Origin: JAXLSZ01 sp046330315
GTDB taxonomy: Bacteria > Actinomycetota > Thermoleophilia > Solirubrobacterales > 70-9
DNA: 64,000 nucleotides
NCBI GenBank assembly: GCA_046330315.1
Contig: JAXLSZ010000004.1
Coordinates: 434,001 to 498,000, forward strand
Direction of reading: 5' to 3'
This document shows positions 1 to 8,625 of this stretch, piece after piece (position 1 is the stretch's first letter; the number at the start of each line of letters is the position of its first letter). Below the pieces are notes generated by a model that did no database searches, was not told the DNA's origin, and saw nothing but the letters and a program-made list of their open reading frames with translations. A program made the position numbers and the translations under genes.

Positions 1-1944
1 GCCTCGGCCGACTCTTCCGTGGTCAACGGGTTCCTCGACGCCGGCGGGCTGCACACCTGCGCCGTGCTCGAGGGAGGCTCCGTGATCGAGGGAGGCGGGG
101 TCCGCTGCTGGGGACTCGGGGACGACGGCCGGCTCGGGACCGGCTCCGCCGACGACGTCGGCGACGACGAGTTCCCCAGCGCCTCCTTCACCAACCTCGG
201 ATCCGCCAAGGTCAGGGCGGTCGCCTCCGGGTTCGCCCACAGCTGCGCCCTCTACGCGGACCACACCGTGCGCTGCTGGGGCCTCGGGCTGGTGGGACGG
301 CTCGGTTACGGCAACGGCAACAGCCTCGGGGCCGGGCCCGCGGACATGCCGACTCCGGTGGTCGACGTGGGCGGGCCGGCGGTCGCGATCACGGCGGGCG
401 GCAACCACACCTGCGTGATCCTCACCGACGGCAGCGTTCGGTGCTGGGGCGGCGGCGCCCACGGTCGGCTGGGCAGTGGCGGCACGGCGAACATCGGCGA
501 CGCCCCCGGGGAGATGCCTCCCCCGCCGGTCCCGCTCGGCGCTCGCGCCGTGGCGATCAGCGCCGGCACCCAGCACACCTGCGCCGTGCTCGAGGACGGG
601 ACCGTGCGCTGCTGGGGGGCCGGGCTCAACGGCGAGCTCGGCTATGGCAACACGAGCGACGTCGGCGATGCCCCCGGTGAGATGCCGCCGGCCGCGGTCA
701 ACGTCGGGGGAAGCGCGGTCGCGGTCAGCGCCGGCTTCGGCCACACCTGCGCGCTGCTCTCCGACCGGACCGTCCACTGCTGGGGGGACAACACTCGCGG
801 CGACCTCGGCTACGGGGACACGAGCGCCCGGGGGGACGATCCCGGCGAGATGCCCACGCCCGCGATCCCTCTCGGGGGCAACGCCCGGGCGGTCAGCGCC
901 GGCAAGGAGCACACCTGCGCCCAGGTCGGGCTCTCGGTCAAGTGCTGGGGCGGCGGCGGCTCCGGCCAGCTCGGGCTCGCCAGCTCCTCGGACATCGGCG
1001 ACGGGCCCGGGGAGATGCCGCCGGCCGCCGTCGACCTGGGGGAGTTCGAAGCAGACGGGATCACGGCCGGGGACTTCCACACCTGCGCCGTGCTCGGCAG
1101 CGGCAGCGTCCGCTGCTGGGGGCTGGCGACGTTTGGGCGGCTCGGCAACCGCTCGACCTCCCCCAACATCGGGGACACCGAGACCCCGGGCTCGGTGGCG
1201 CCCGTTCCCCTCGGAGGCTCGGTTGTGACCGAGGTCGCCGATGCTTCGCTGCGCCTCGACGGTGGAGCGCCGAAGGCGGTGGTCGGGGATCGGCGCACGA
1301 TCACGGTCGCGGTAGCCTCGCACGGCCCGCGGGACGCCACCGGGGTCTCAGTCAGCCTGGCGCTGCCCGACGGCCTCCGTTATCTCTCCGGTCCCTTTGA
1401 CCCGGCCACCGGAGAGGTTCAGATCGGAACCGCCCAGAGCAGCGGGGAGGAGATCGTTCGCAGGATCGTCGCGCGAGTCACCCTGCCGGGCCCGCTCGCG
1501 ATCGGAGCCGAGATCTCCTCTGCGTCCCGTCTCGACCCGGACTCGACCCCCGGCAACGGGGTCGCGGGAGAGGACGATCAGGCCAGCGCGACGATCGCGG
1601 CCAAGGCCAGGCCCGATGCGCTCGGGCTCGAGGCGACGCCGGGGCGCGACGCCGGCGGCCGGGTGAACTTCACGGCGGCCGGGCGCCTCGCGGTCGCCAG
1701 CGGGGTGGCCGACGTTTGCGGTGGGAAGGTCGCCGTCACCGTCATTGCCGGCGAGCGGAGGGTCGTGTCGAAGCGGGCCGCGCTGAGGCTGAAGCGGGGC
1801 GAGTGCAGCTACAGCGCACAGTTCTCGCTCGCCCGAAGGGGCAGGGTCGCGAGCGCATCCGCGCTCAAGGTGACCGCCGCGTTCGCGGGGAACGACCTCG
1901 CCCTGCCGGTGACGGCGAGGCCGGTCGCGGTCGGCCTGCGCTGA
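1..1944 (+). CDS. RCC1-repeat protein with C-terminal DUF11 domain (5' partial)
   Basis: The frame is open from base 1, so the true start lies upstream and the GTG at 19 is probably internal. About 647 residues are visible. Seven RCC1-type units carry the signature HTCAVL...VRCWG...G.LG, each with a spaced Cys pair, and should form a beta-propeller over residues ~10-400. Residues ~410-535 look like a DUF11 domain (motif SHGPRDATGVSVSLALPDG, ending ASATI), which is common in bacterial surface proteins. A short beta-rich tail follows. Proteins of this build are usually secreted or surface-bound; no signal peptide can be seen because the N-terminus is missing. No enzymatic role is implied. The downstream SDR gene is separated by a minisatellite. 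Confidence 0.85.
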   Translation, partial: ASADSSVVNGFLDAGGLHTCAVLEGGSVIEGGGVRCWGLGDDGRLGTGSADDVGDDEFPSASFTNLGSAKVRAVASGFAHSCALYADHTVRCWGLGLVGRLGYGNGNSLGAGPADMPTPVVDVGGPAVAITAGGNHTCVILTDGSVRCWGGGAHGRLGSGGTANIGDAPGEMPPPPVPLGARAVAISAGTQHTCAVLEDGTVRCWGAGLNGELGYGNTSDVGDAPGEMPPAAVNVGGSAVAVSAGFGHTCALLSDRTVHCWGDNTRGDLGYGDTSARGDDPGEMPTPAIPLGGNARAVSAGKEHTCAQVGLSVKCWGGGGSGQLGLASSSDIGDGPGEMPPAAVDLGEFEADGITAGDFHTCAVLGSGSVRCWGLATFGRLGNRSTSPNIGDTETPGSVAPVPLGGSVVTEVADASLRLDGGAPKAVVGDRRTITVAVASHGPRDATGVSVSLALPDGLRYLSGPFDPATGEVQIGTAQSSGEEIVRRIVARVTLPGPLAIGAEISSASRLDPDSTPGNGVAGEDDQASATIAAKARPDALGLEATPGRDAGGRVNFTAAGRLAVASGVADVCGGKVAVTVIAGERRVVSKRAALRLKRGECSYSAQFSLARRGRVASASALKVTAAFAGNDLALPVTARPVAVGLR

Positions 1945-1970
1945 GTCCGGCCGAGCAGGCCGGCTGAGGC

Positions 1971-2135
1971 CCGCGCGGCGCCGCTGCCGCGCGACCATCC
2001 TGCCCCGTCGCCGCCGCCGCTGCGCCGCTGCCGCGCGACCATCCTGCCCCGCCGCCGCCGCCGCTGCGCCGCTGCCGCGCGACCATCCTGCCCCGTCGCC
2101 GCCGCCGCTGCGCCGCTGCCGCCGCCGCCCCGCGG
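1971..2135. repeat. 44-bp tandem repeat, about three copies
   Basis: The string GACCATCCTGCCCCG starts at 1993, 2037 and 2081, giving a 44-bp period; the rest of each unit is CCG-rich. The last unit runs into the promoter of the next gene, where the related CTATCCTGCCCCG supplies its -10 element. No coding potential is supported here. Confidence 0.85.
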
Positions 2136-2136
2136 C

Positions 2137-2142
2137 TATCCT
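2137..2142 (+). promoter_or_regulatory. -10 element of the SDR gene
   Basis: TATCCT lies 9 nt before the GTG at 2152, so transcription should begin at or just before the start codon (leaderless). No Shine-Dalgarno sequence precedes the GTG. Confidence 0.6.
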
Positions 2143-2151
2143 GCCCCGCCC

Positions 2152-3129
2152 GTGAAGCGAACCCTCGTCACAGGCGGTCACGGCTTCGTCGCCTCCCACC
2201 TCGTCACCGCGCTGCTGGCACGCGGCGACTCGGTGAGCGTGCTCGACCGCGGGGCCCCGCCGGTCTCCGGCCTCGCCCTGCAGGGTGTCGAAGCGGAGGT
2301 CGAGCTGGTCGCCGCGGACCTGCTGGACACCGAGGCGGTCTCGGCGCTGCTGGCCTCCGGCGAGTTCGACGCCGTCTTCCACCTCGCCGCACAGACCCTG
2401 GTGGGGAGGGCGATGAGCGACCCCGCCGCCACCTTCGAGACCAACGTGCGCGGCACCTGGAACCTGCTCGAGGCCTGTCGCGGGGCCGACGTGCCGGCGG
2501 TCGTGGTCGCCTCCTCTGACAAGGCCTACGGCGCCCAGGCGGAGCTTCCCTACCGCGAGGACCAGCAGCTTCGGCCCGGGTCCCCCTACGAGGCCAGCAA
2601 GGCCGCGGCGGACGTGATCGCCCTCAGCTACTGGCGCGCCTTCGGCCTGCCGGTGGCGGTGACCCGCTTCGCCAACGTCTACGGAGGGGGCGACCTCAAC
2701 TTCTCGCGGCTGGTGCCCGAGGCGGTGACGGCGGTGCTGGAAGGCCGCCGCCCGGTGATCCGCTCCGACGGCAGTCCCGAGCGCGACTTCCTCTTCGTCG
2801 ACGACGCGGTCGCCGCCTACTTGGCGATCGAGCACGCGGTCGGCGCCGGCGGCCCGGCGGCGGGGGAGGCCCTGAACGCCGGGGGTGGTGAGCCGCACTC
2901 GGTCGCCTCGGTGCTGGAGCTGATCGGCGAGGTCACGGGAACCGGGATCGAGCCCGACGTCCGCGGCCTGGGCAACCCCGAGGGCGAGATAGACCGCCAG
3001 TTCGTCGACGCGACCAAGCTGCGAGGGATGACCGGCTGGGGGCCGGCCGTCGGGCTGCGCGAGGGGCTCGATCGCACGGTCCGCTGGTACCGCGAGCACC
3101 CCGAGGTGCGCCCGCAGGGCCACGCCTAG
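2152..3129 (+). CDS. NAD-dependent epimerase/dehydratase (extended SDR)
   Basis: A 325-residue extended SDR. The N-terminal Rossmann motif is TGGHGFVASHL (residues ~6-16), the acidic residue binding the NAD ribose is in SVLDRG, and the active site shows SSDKAYG with YEASK (Tyr and Lys of YxxxK, ~residues 145-149). The C-terminal part (ERDFLFVDDAV) is typical of nucleotide-sugar epimerases and 4,6-dehydratases such as GalE, RmlB and GMD. The exact sugar nucleotide cannot be read. The GTG start follows a -10 element directly. A glycosyltransferase and flippase lie 1.5 kb downstream, which suits a role in cell-surface polysaccharide, but SDR and GT are separated by yedK. Confidence 0.85.
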   Translation: MKRTLVTGGHGFVASHLVTALLARGDSVSVLDRGAPPVSGLALQGVEAEVELVAADLLDTEAVSALLASGEFDAVFHLAAQTLVGRAMSDPAATFETNVRGTWNLLEACRGADVPAVVVASSDKAYGAQAELPYREDQQLRPGSPYEASKAAADVIALSYWRAFGLPVAVTRFANVYGGGDLNFSRLVPEAVTAVLEGRRPVIRSDGSPERDFLFVDDAVAAYLAIEHAVGAGGPAAGEALNAGGGEPHSVASVLELIGEVTGTGIEPDVRGLGNPEGEIDRQFVDATKLRGMTGWGPAVGLREGLDRTVRWYREHPEVRPQGHA

Positions 3130-3145
3130 GCAGCCCCGCCGCCGC

Positions 3146-3300
3146 GCATACCGGCACCCGCGCAGACCCGCCTCCAGGCAGGCACCCACGCAGACCGGCA
3201 CCCGCGCAGACCGGCACCCGCGCAGACCGGCACCCGCGCAGACCGGCACCCGCGCAGACCGGCACCCGCGCAGACCGGCACCCGCGCAGACCGCCGCCAC
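3146..3300. repeat. 16-bp tandem repeat, six copies plus degenerate flanks
   Basis: The unit GCAGACCGGCACCCGC starts at 3190, 3206, 3222, 3238, 3254 and 3270, with degenerate copies on both sides. It fills the ~300-nt gap between the SDR gene and yedK (3130-3432). Open frames crossing it are low-complexity Arg/Gly/Ala strings and are not believed. Confidence 0.9.
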
Positions 3301-3432
3301 GCAAGCCCGCACGCAGGCCCGCCTCCACGCAGGCCGCCACGCAGCCCGGTGCCGGAGCCGGCGGGGCGAGTTATGCCCTCTCCACCGCCCGTAACCCGCC
3401 CCACCCCGACCTCTGCGATCCTGGTGTCAGCC

Positions 3433-4182
3433 ATGTGCGGGCGCTTCACGGTCACCACCAAGGACACCAGGAAGGTCGCCGATCGCTTCGGGGTCGAGCT
3501 CGAGAAGGCGCTGGGGGCGAAGGGGATGGCCTCGGCGGGCGGCCGCTACAACGTCGCGCCGACCCAGGAGATCCTCACGGTGCGCTCCTCGCCGGACCCC
3601 GAGGAGGCCGCACGGGGCGACCGGGAGGCGCGGCTGATGCGCTGGGGCCTGGTTCCGCGCTGGGCCAGGGACCTCAAGGTGGGCTACCGGATGATCAACG
3701 CCAAGACCGAGCGCCTGTTGGAGAGCCGCGCCTATGCGCCGCTGATCGGCAAGTTCCGCCACCGCTGCCTGATCGTCGCCGACGGCTTCTACGAGTGGAT
3801 GAAGGCGGAGGATCCCAAGCAGCCGCGCCAGCCCTGGCGGTTCACGGTGGACGGCGGGGAGCCGTTCGCCTTCGCGGGCATCTGCACACGCAAGGAGTGG
3901 GAGGGCGAGGAGGCAACCGACGAGGGCTGGCTCTACAGCGCCACGATCATCACCACCACCCCGAACGAGGTGGTCGCGAAGGTCCACGACCGGATGCCGG
4001 CGGTTCTCCCCGGCCCCGATGCCGAGGCCGCCTGGCTCGACCCGGCGCTGGGCGCGGAGGAGGCGGTCGCGATGTGCGGGCCCCTGCCGGCCTCCCGGAT
4101 GGAGGGTGCGCCTGCCAATCCCCGCCTCAACAAGGTCGGCAAGGGGATCGAGGGGCCCGAGCTCCTGGTCGCTCCCGCCTGA
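3433..4182 (+). CDS. yedK: SOS response-associated peptidase (SRAP) family, YedK/HMCES-like
   Basis: A 249-residue SRAP protein. The family uses Cys2, exposed after Met removal, to form a thiazolidine crosslink with abasic sites in single-stranded DNA. The start was therefore set at ATG 3433, which gives MCGRFTV; upstream starts would bury the Cys. Other hallmarks are visible: NVAPTQ (~residue 38), LMRWGLVPRWARD, the catalytic-region INAKTE, the CLIVADGFYEW block, and FAGIC. The late family motif usually written 'hdRMPvil' appears here as HDRMPAVL. Length is normal. GATCCT ~10 nt before the ATG may be the -10 of a leaderless transcript. The likely role is protection of abasic-site damage; no LexA box was noticed. 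Confidence 0.92.
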   Translation: MCGRFTVTTKDTRKVADRFGVELEKALGAKGMASAGGRYNVAPTQEILTVRSSPDPEEAARGDREARLMRWGLVPRWARDLKVGYRMINAKTERLLESRAYAPLIGKFRHRCLIVADGFYEWMKAEDPKQPRQPWRFTVDGGEPFAFAGICTRKEWEGEEATDEGWLYSATIITTTPNEVVAKVHDRMPAVLPGPDAEAAWLDPALGAEEAVAMCGPLPASRMEGAPANPRLNKVGKGIEGPELLVAPA

Positions 4183-4263
4183 GGGCAGACGGCTCTGCTC
4201 GAAGGGTCGACGGCGCCCGCCCGAGGGCCGACGGGGCCGCCCGAGGACCGACCGCCCCTCAGC

Positions 4264-4330
4264 GCCGACAGCCCGCCCGGGAGCCGACAGCCCGCCCGGG
4301 AGCCGACAGCCCGCCCGGGAGCCGACAGCG
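4264..4330. repeat. 19-bp tandem repeat in the 4183-4605 gap
   Basis: GCCGACAGCCCGCCCGGGA begins at 4264, 4283 and 4302, with a partial copy at 4321. The surrounding stretch 4183-4605 has other loosely repeated GCCGA-rich sequence and no supported gene. Confidence 0.85.
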
Positions 4331-4471
4331 CCTCAGGGCAGTGAGCTCCGCCCGAGGGCTGGTCGCGGGCCCCGGGCGCGGTGGCCCCCGTATCGCAGAC
4401 CCCGGGGACGGCGGATCGCAAGGACCGCACCGGCGCTCAAGCCGCGAGCGCGGTGCGCCGATCCGGTCACC

Positions 4472-4477
4472 TATCCT
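4472..4477 (+). promoter_or_regulatory. -10 element upstream of the glycosyltransferase
   Basis: TATCCT, with a predicted start near 4484, would give a leader of about 120 nt before the GTG at 4606. That is unusual here, where most -10 boxes abut the start. No in-frame ATG, GTG or TTG lies between the stop at 4477-4479 and 4606. Confidence 0.45.
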
Positions 4478-4605
4478 GATCCGGAGGGAACGCCTGCCAC
4501 GGTGGCGTTGGCGCCGGGGGGTCGCCGCAGGGGACAACCGACACCCGAGCAACGAGGCCTCCAGCCATCGAACCAGCGCAGACCAGCCGGCAGCGGCTTC
4601 GCACC

Positions 4606-5487
4606 GTGGTGGTGATCGCCTGCCACAACGACGGTGCCACGCTTCGCCAAGCCCTCGACTCCGTCGCCGCCCAGGAGCCCTGCGAGACGGTGATAGTGGA
4701 CGACGGCTCCGACGAGCCGGAGACGCTCGCCGTGCTCGATGGGCTCGAGAACGAGGGGGTGCGGGTCATAAGGCAGGTGCGCTCGGGACCTGGCGCCGCG
4801 CGGATGCGCGGGGTCGAGGAGAGCACCGCCCCCTACGTCTTCGCACTTGACTCCGACGATCTTCTGCCCGCCGGTGCCCTCGTGGTACTCGCCGACGCCC
4901 TGGACGCGAACCCGGCTGCTGCGATCGCCTGGGGTCGGGTCGAGCCCTTCGGGGCCGCCTCGGGCCCGAGGCCCGTGCCGGAGAGCCTCGACCCCTGGCT
5001 GATCACCTACGTCGACGAGTTCATCGGCACCGGGCTGATCCGCCGCGAGGAGCTGCTCGGGGTGGGGGGCTGGCGGCGAGGCGGCTCCTTCGAGAACTGG
5101 GACCTGCTGATGGCGCTCTGCGAGCGTGGCGCCCGCGGTGTAGGCGTGGACCGCCCGATGCTGCTCTACCGCGTTCGCCCGAATAGCCGCCTGCGTGAGA
5201 TGGAGGCCGCGTTCGAGCAGATATACGAGGAGCTCAGACAGCGCCATGAGCCGCTCTTTGCCCGGCGCCGGCAGGCCTGGCGCCGCTCCCCGGCGCCGCT
5301 CAGGTCGCGCCTGTTGTTCCCGGCGATCGACCGCCTGCCAGTCCTCTCCGCTCACACCCGCCACAGGATCGCCTACGTCGTCCACCGCCCATCCGCGCTC
5401 GGGAGGGGTATCCGCCGCTGGCTCGCAGGTGGCCCCGCGAGCTCCGGAGGGGACGCCATGGCCTGGGGCAGCCTCTCGGGGATCTGA
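4606..5487 (+). CDS. Family 2 glycosyltransferase (GT-A fold)
   Basis: 293 residues. The N-terminus (VIACHNDGATLRQALDSV) and VIVDDGSDE are the classic GT2 nucleotide-binding strand, and ALDSDDLLP holds the metal-binding DxD-type residues. The domain spans about residues 1-220; a basic C-terminal tail follows. It should transfer a sugar from an NDP-sugar at the inner membrane face. The start is the first of three consecutive GTG codons; no upstream start is available in frame. The flippase begins 3 nt after the stop, so the two genes are very likely co-transcribed and act in one surface-glycan pathway. Donor and acceptor are unknown. Confidence 0.88.
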   Translation: MVVIACHNDGATLRQALDSVAAQEPCETVIVDDGSDEPETLAVLDGLENEGVRVIRQVRSGPGAARMRGVEESTAPYVFALDSDDLLPAGALVVLADALDANPAAAIAWGRVEPFGAASGPRPVPESLDPWLITYVDEFIGTGLIRREELLGVGGWRRGGSFENWDLLMALCERGARGVGVDRPMLLYRVRPNSRLREMEAAFEQIYEELRQRHEPLFARRRQAWRRSPAPLRSRLLFPAIDRLPVLSAHTRHRIAYVVHRPSALGRGIRRWLAGGPASSGGDAMAWGSLSGI

Positions 5488-5490
5488 GCC

Positions 5491-6894
5491 ATGGCCGAGC
5501 GCCAGAGCAAGGTGTCAGGGCCGCAGGGCCAAGCGCCCGAGCCGGCCGAGAAGCGGCACTCCTTCCTGCGGTCCACCCTCTCGACGTTCGGAGCCCACCT
5601 CGGGGTCGGTGTCTTCAGCTTCCTGAACGTGCTGATCATCTCGCGGGCCCTGGGGCCCTCGGGGCGGGGCCAGGTCGCCCTGCTGACCACGATCGGGGTG
5701 ACGATGAGCTTCGTCTGCACCCTCGGCGTGCAGGAAGCGAACGTCAACTTCGCGGGGGTCGACCGCAGCCTCCGGAGGTCCCTGGCGACCAACTCGGTCC
5801 TCCTCGCGCTGATCACCGGCGGCGTCGCGGCGGCCGTGCTCGGCACGTTGATGATGGCCTTCCCGGCGATCGCCGGCCACGCCGCCGTGTGGCTGCGCTG
5901 GCTCACCCTGGCCTCGGTCCCGATCGTCGTGCTGCAGATGTTCCTGGCCCGGCTCGTCCAGGCCGACTACCGCTTCGATCTCAGCAACGCGGCCCTCCTC
6001 TGCCCGCCCGTCACCACGGCCGTCTTCAACGGCCTCTTCGTCGCGCTCGGGCTGCTCAGCGTCGGGTCGGCCGTCTGCCTGTGGGTGATCGGGCAAACGA
6101 TCGGCACCGGGCTGCTGGTCGTGGCGATCCTTCGCGGCTACGGCTTCGGGCGCCCCGACGCGGCGCTGGCCCGCCGCGCGATCGGCTTCGGGATGCGGAT
6201 CTACCCCGGCACCTTCATGAACCAGAGCAACTACCGGCTCGATTCCTGGCTGCTCGGAGGCATCGCCGGGACCACCGAGCTCGGCCTCTACAATGTTGCC
6301 GTCTCCTGGGCGGAGGCGCTCTTCCTGGTGCCCGTGGTGCTCGGCATCGTGCAGCGGCCCGACCTGGTCAGAGGCACGCGCGGCGAGGCCGTCTGGCAGG
6401 CCTCCCGGGCCTTCCGCGCCGCGATAGTGGCGACCGCCGTGCTGGCGGGGGGGATGATCGTGCTGGCGCCGGTCCTCTGCACGACGACCTTCGGCCCCGA
6501 CTTCCAGGGCTCGATCCGCGACCTGAGGATGCTGGCACCCGGGGCCTTCGGGATCGTCGGCCTGCAAGTGCTGGGCAACGCGATGACCGCGCGCAACCGC
6601 CCGCTGCTGCAGACCGCCTCGATCGCCGTGACCTTTGCCTTCACGATCGTTCTCGACCTGATCCTGATCCCGGCGCACGGCGACTTCGGCGCCGCGATCG
6701 CCTCGACCGTCGCCTACACGATGGGGGGCGCAGCGGCCTCCCTGATCTTCATCCGCGGCCTCGGGGCCGTTCCCTCCGAGCTGGTCCCCCGCCGCAGCGA
6801 CGCTCTCATGTTCCTGCGCCTGGGGAGGCGGGCGATCGAGCGGCTGCGGGCCCGAACCGACCCACTGCCGCAGGAGGGCTCGACCGGTCCCTGA
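5491..6894 (+). CDS. Oligosaccharide flippase family membrane protein (Wzx/MATE-like)
   Basis: 467 residues. A basic, hydrophilic N-terminus of ~30 residues is followed by about 12-14 hydrophobic segments. The first block (LSTFGAHLGVGVFSFLNVLIISRALGP) with GPSGRGQVALL is the typical opening of polysaccharide-biosynthesis (Wzx/RfbX, MVF-superfamily) transporters. It probably flips lipid-linked sugar units outward. It sits 3 nt after the GT2 gene (ATG 5491), consistent with an operon. A MurJ role is less likely because no peptidoglycan gene lies nearby. The substrate cannot be deduced. Confidence 0.85.
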   Translation: MAERQSKVSGPQGQAPEPAEKRHSFLRSTLSTFGAHLGVGVFSFLNVLIISRALGPSGRGQVALLTTIGVTMSFVCTLGVQEANVNFAGVDRSLRRSLATNSVLLALITGGVAAAVLGTLMMAFPAIAGHAAVWLRWLTLASVPIVVLQMFLARLVQADYRFDLSNAALLCPPVTTAVFNGLFVALGLLSVGSAVCLWVIGQTIGTGLLVVAILRGYGFGRPDAALARRAIGFGMRIYPGTFMNQSNYRLDSWLLGGIAGTTELGLYNVAVSWAEALFLVPVVLGIVQRPDLVRGTRGEAVWQASRAFRAAIVATAVLAGGMIVLAPVLCTTTFGPDFQGSIRDLRMLAPGAFGIVGLQVLGNAMTARNRPLLQTASIAVTFAFTIVLDLILIPAHGDFGAAIASTVAYTMGGAAASLIFIRGLGAVPSELVPRRSDALMFLRLGRRAIERLRARTDPLPQEGSTGP

Positions 6895-6969
6895 GCGTCG
6901 GTCAGCCAGAACCGATCCGTCGCGGGAGGGTTTCGACCGTTCGCCGAGCGACCGGGGGGCCGGACGAGA

Positions 6970-7668
6970 TCAGGGGCGTCCGGCGGCGGTGACCCGGACC
7001 CGCCGGTTCCCCTCGTCGGCGACGCAGCGGATCACCCCGCCCGGGCGGGCGGTGGTCCGCCAAAGCGTCGCGAAGGCCAGCCTCACCACCCTCATCGGCC
7101 GCTCGACCGGTGTGAGGACCCAGACCCAGGTGTGACGCCCGGTGCGATAGGGCGCCCAGTCGACCTTCACGCCCGGGGCGTTGGTGTACTTGGCGATCGC
7201 GTCGTCGAGCGGGACGTTGACCAGGTCGGTGCCCTTGGCGCCGAACCGCACGACCGAGCCCGTGGGGACGATCTGGGCCGAGAGGTCCTCGCTGGGAAGC
7301 GGGTAGGAGGCGCGCTTGCCCGGAGTGCGCCCGAGCACCGCGCGCTCCGGCACGAGGACCGTGCAGTCCGCGGTGACCCGGTCGGCGCGATCGGAGGTGA
7401 CGAGCCGGAGGATGCCGCTGATCCGGAACAGCCGGTACCCGCTGGCGTTCGATCGCGTGGACTCGATCTCGGGGGCGACGATCCTGGCGGCAAGGTGGCC
7501 GGCCGAGACCTGACGCGAGTCGGCGATCGCGGCCCTCTCGTCCCACTGGAGGTAGGCGCCGCCCTCGTTCTCGCCGACGCTGAGAAGGGCCGCGGCACCG
7601 CTGAGCAGCAGGCCGAGCGCCACCACGGCGACTGCCCCCCCGGGGATGGCTCGGTCGGTGCGCCCCAT
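6970..7668 (-). CDS. Hypothetical exported protein with N-terminal membrane anchor
   Basis: 232 residues, no family recognised. One hydrophobic helix at residues ~9-32 (GGAVAVVALGLLLSGAAALL) is followed by an extracytoplasmic-looking region of mixed beta character. It faces the flippase gene tail to tail. On the minus strand TATGTT (7683-7678) lies 9 nt before the ATG, consistent with a leaderless start. Location next to surface-glycan genes hints at an envelope role, but nothing more can be said. Confidence 0.6.
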   Translation of the reverse strand: MGRTDRAIPGGAVAVVALGLLLSGAAALLSVGENEGGAYLQWDERAAIADSRQVSAGHLAARIVAPEIESTRSNASGYRLFRISGILRLVTSDRADRVTADCTVLVPERAVLGRTPGKRASYPLPSEDLSAQIVPTGSVVRFGAKGTDLVNVPLDDAIAKYTNAPGVKVDWAPYRTGRHTWVWVLTPVERPMRVVRLAFATLWRTTARPGGVIRCVADEGNRRVRVTAAGRP

Positions 7669-7859
7669 GCCAGGCGCAACATACCCGCCCGGCTCACGAC
7701 ACTGGATCTCCCAAGTTGCGCGGTCTTCTCGCTCCGGGCCTTGCCCGCCGTCCGGCGCGGCCGCGACGCTCGCGGAAACCGATCACGGAGCCACGGCTGA
7801 CGCCCCCAGCCACGATCTCGCCGGGCCCGGCACCACTGAGCCGCCGAGCGGCGCCTGCG

Positions 7860-7985
7860 GTGACGCCGCGTCCTTCTCAGGGGGCGATCGTCGTGCCGCT
7901 GTGGCTGATCTGGGGCCTGCTGGTGCTCTTCTGCGCGGCCACCTGGTTCGGCGTCGTTAGCATGGCCATGGCGCTCGCCGACTGA
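7860..7985 (+). CDS. Possible small single-TM protein (41 aa)
   Basis: From the GTG at 7860 the frame encodes 41 residues with one strong membrane helix (VVPLWLIWGLLVLFCAATWF) near the C-terminus. The frame stays open further upstream to 7716, but that part is Pro/Arg-rich and looks non-coding. No clear ribosome binding site is seen. It may be a small membrane protein or chance. Confidence 0.35.
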   Translation: MTPRPSQGAIVVPLWLIWGLLVLFCAATWFGVVSMAMALAD

Positions 7986-8024
7986 GCCGGGGTCCGGCTC
8001 GGTCCCAGGGAAAGGGGACAGCCC

Positions 8025-8312
8025 TCAGCCCACCTCCTCGGCGGCCATCACCTCGCAGAGGTCCACCGAGGCCCGGGTGCCGGGAGTCTCGGCGGAGTCC
8101 ATCGCCCCGAAGACCTGATCGGCGGCAGCCATATCCTCGGCGTTCTCGAACCAGGCGACGAATAGCGAGGTCTGCTGCTCGGCGTCGTAGAGCATCTGCA
8201 TCGACTTGGCAGCCACACCGGGCGGCGGCCCGTCGCTCTCCTCGATCTGCGCCAGGACCTTCTGGATCGCCTCCGGCGGTACCCCGGTGAAGCGGACTGC
8301 CCGTGCGTACAT
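8025..8312 (-). CDS. Small ferredoxin-fold (ABM/Dabb-like) protein
   Basis: 95 residues starting MYARAVRFTGVPP. The chosen ATG (8312) has a good Shine-Dalgarno (GAGGAG, 7 nt upstream); the longer frame to 8378 adds only a basic tail. The pattern strand-helix(AIQKVLAQIEE)-strand-strand(TSLFVAWFENAEDMAAADQVF) resembles dimeric alpha/beta-barrel monooxygenase-like proteins. Homologs of this kind are small cytoplasmic proteins without settled function. Confident as a gene, tentative as to fold. Confidence 0.65.
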   Translation of the reverse strand: MYARAVRFTGVPPEAIQKVLAQIEESDGPPPGVAAKSMQMLYDAEQQTSLFVAWFENAEDMAAADQVFGAMDSAETPGTRASVDLCEVMAAEEVG

Positions 8313-8625
8313 GCGTGCTCTCCTCGCTCGCGGTTTGGCGGTTGCGGTCAGTCTCACCAAAGAGCTCCCGCGGCGCAAGCGCTTCTCAAGAGGGGCCGCC
8401 GTTTCACGACTTCATCTACGCCATTCCGGCGAAGAAGTTCGGACCGAAGCGCCATCGCCGCACCTGTGCCGCGATCAAGGGCACGGCGATAGTTCCCTGA
8501 GCCATGCGGGTGCCCCGCCCGCTGAGCGCGAACCGCCTCTCATCTCCTCTGTGGTGGACTCCGGATCGATATTTGGAGGCAGGCCGGCGATAATTCGGAG
8601 CTCCGAACCGATCAGGAGGCGGGAA
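8313..8625. other. Intergenic stretch without a supported gene
   Basis: This 313-nt gap lies between two divergent genes. GATAAT near 8589 is a candidate -10 for the YWTD gene. Short frames crossing it lack ribosome sites and recognisable domains. Confidence 0.5.

Noticed and set aside
3190..3285. Possible CRISPR array (regular short repeats)
   Set aside because: Units are directly adjacent with no spacers and no cas genes are present; the same holds for the arrays at 12811, 33629, 48917 and 51347.
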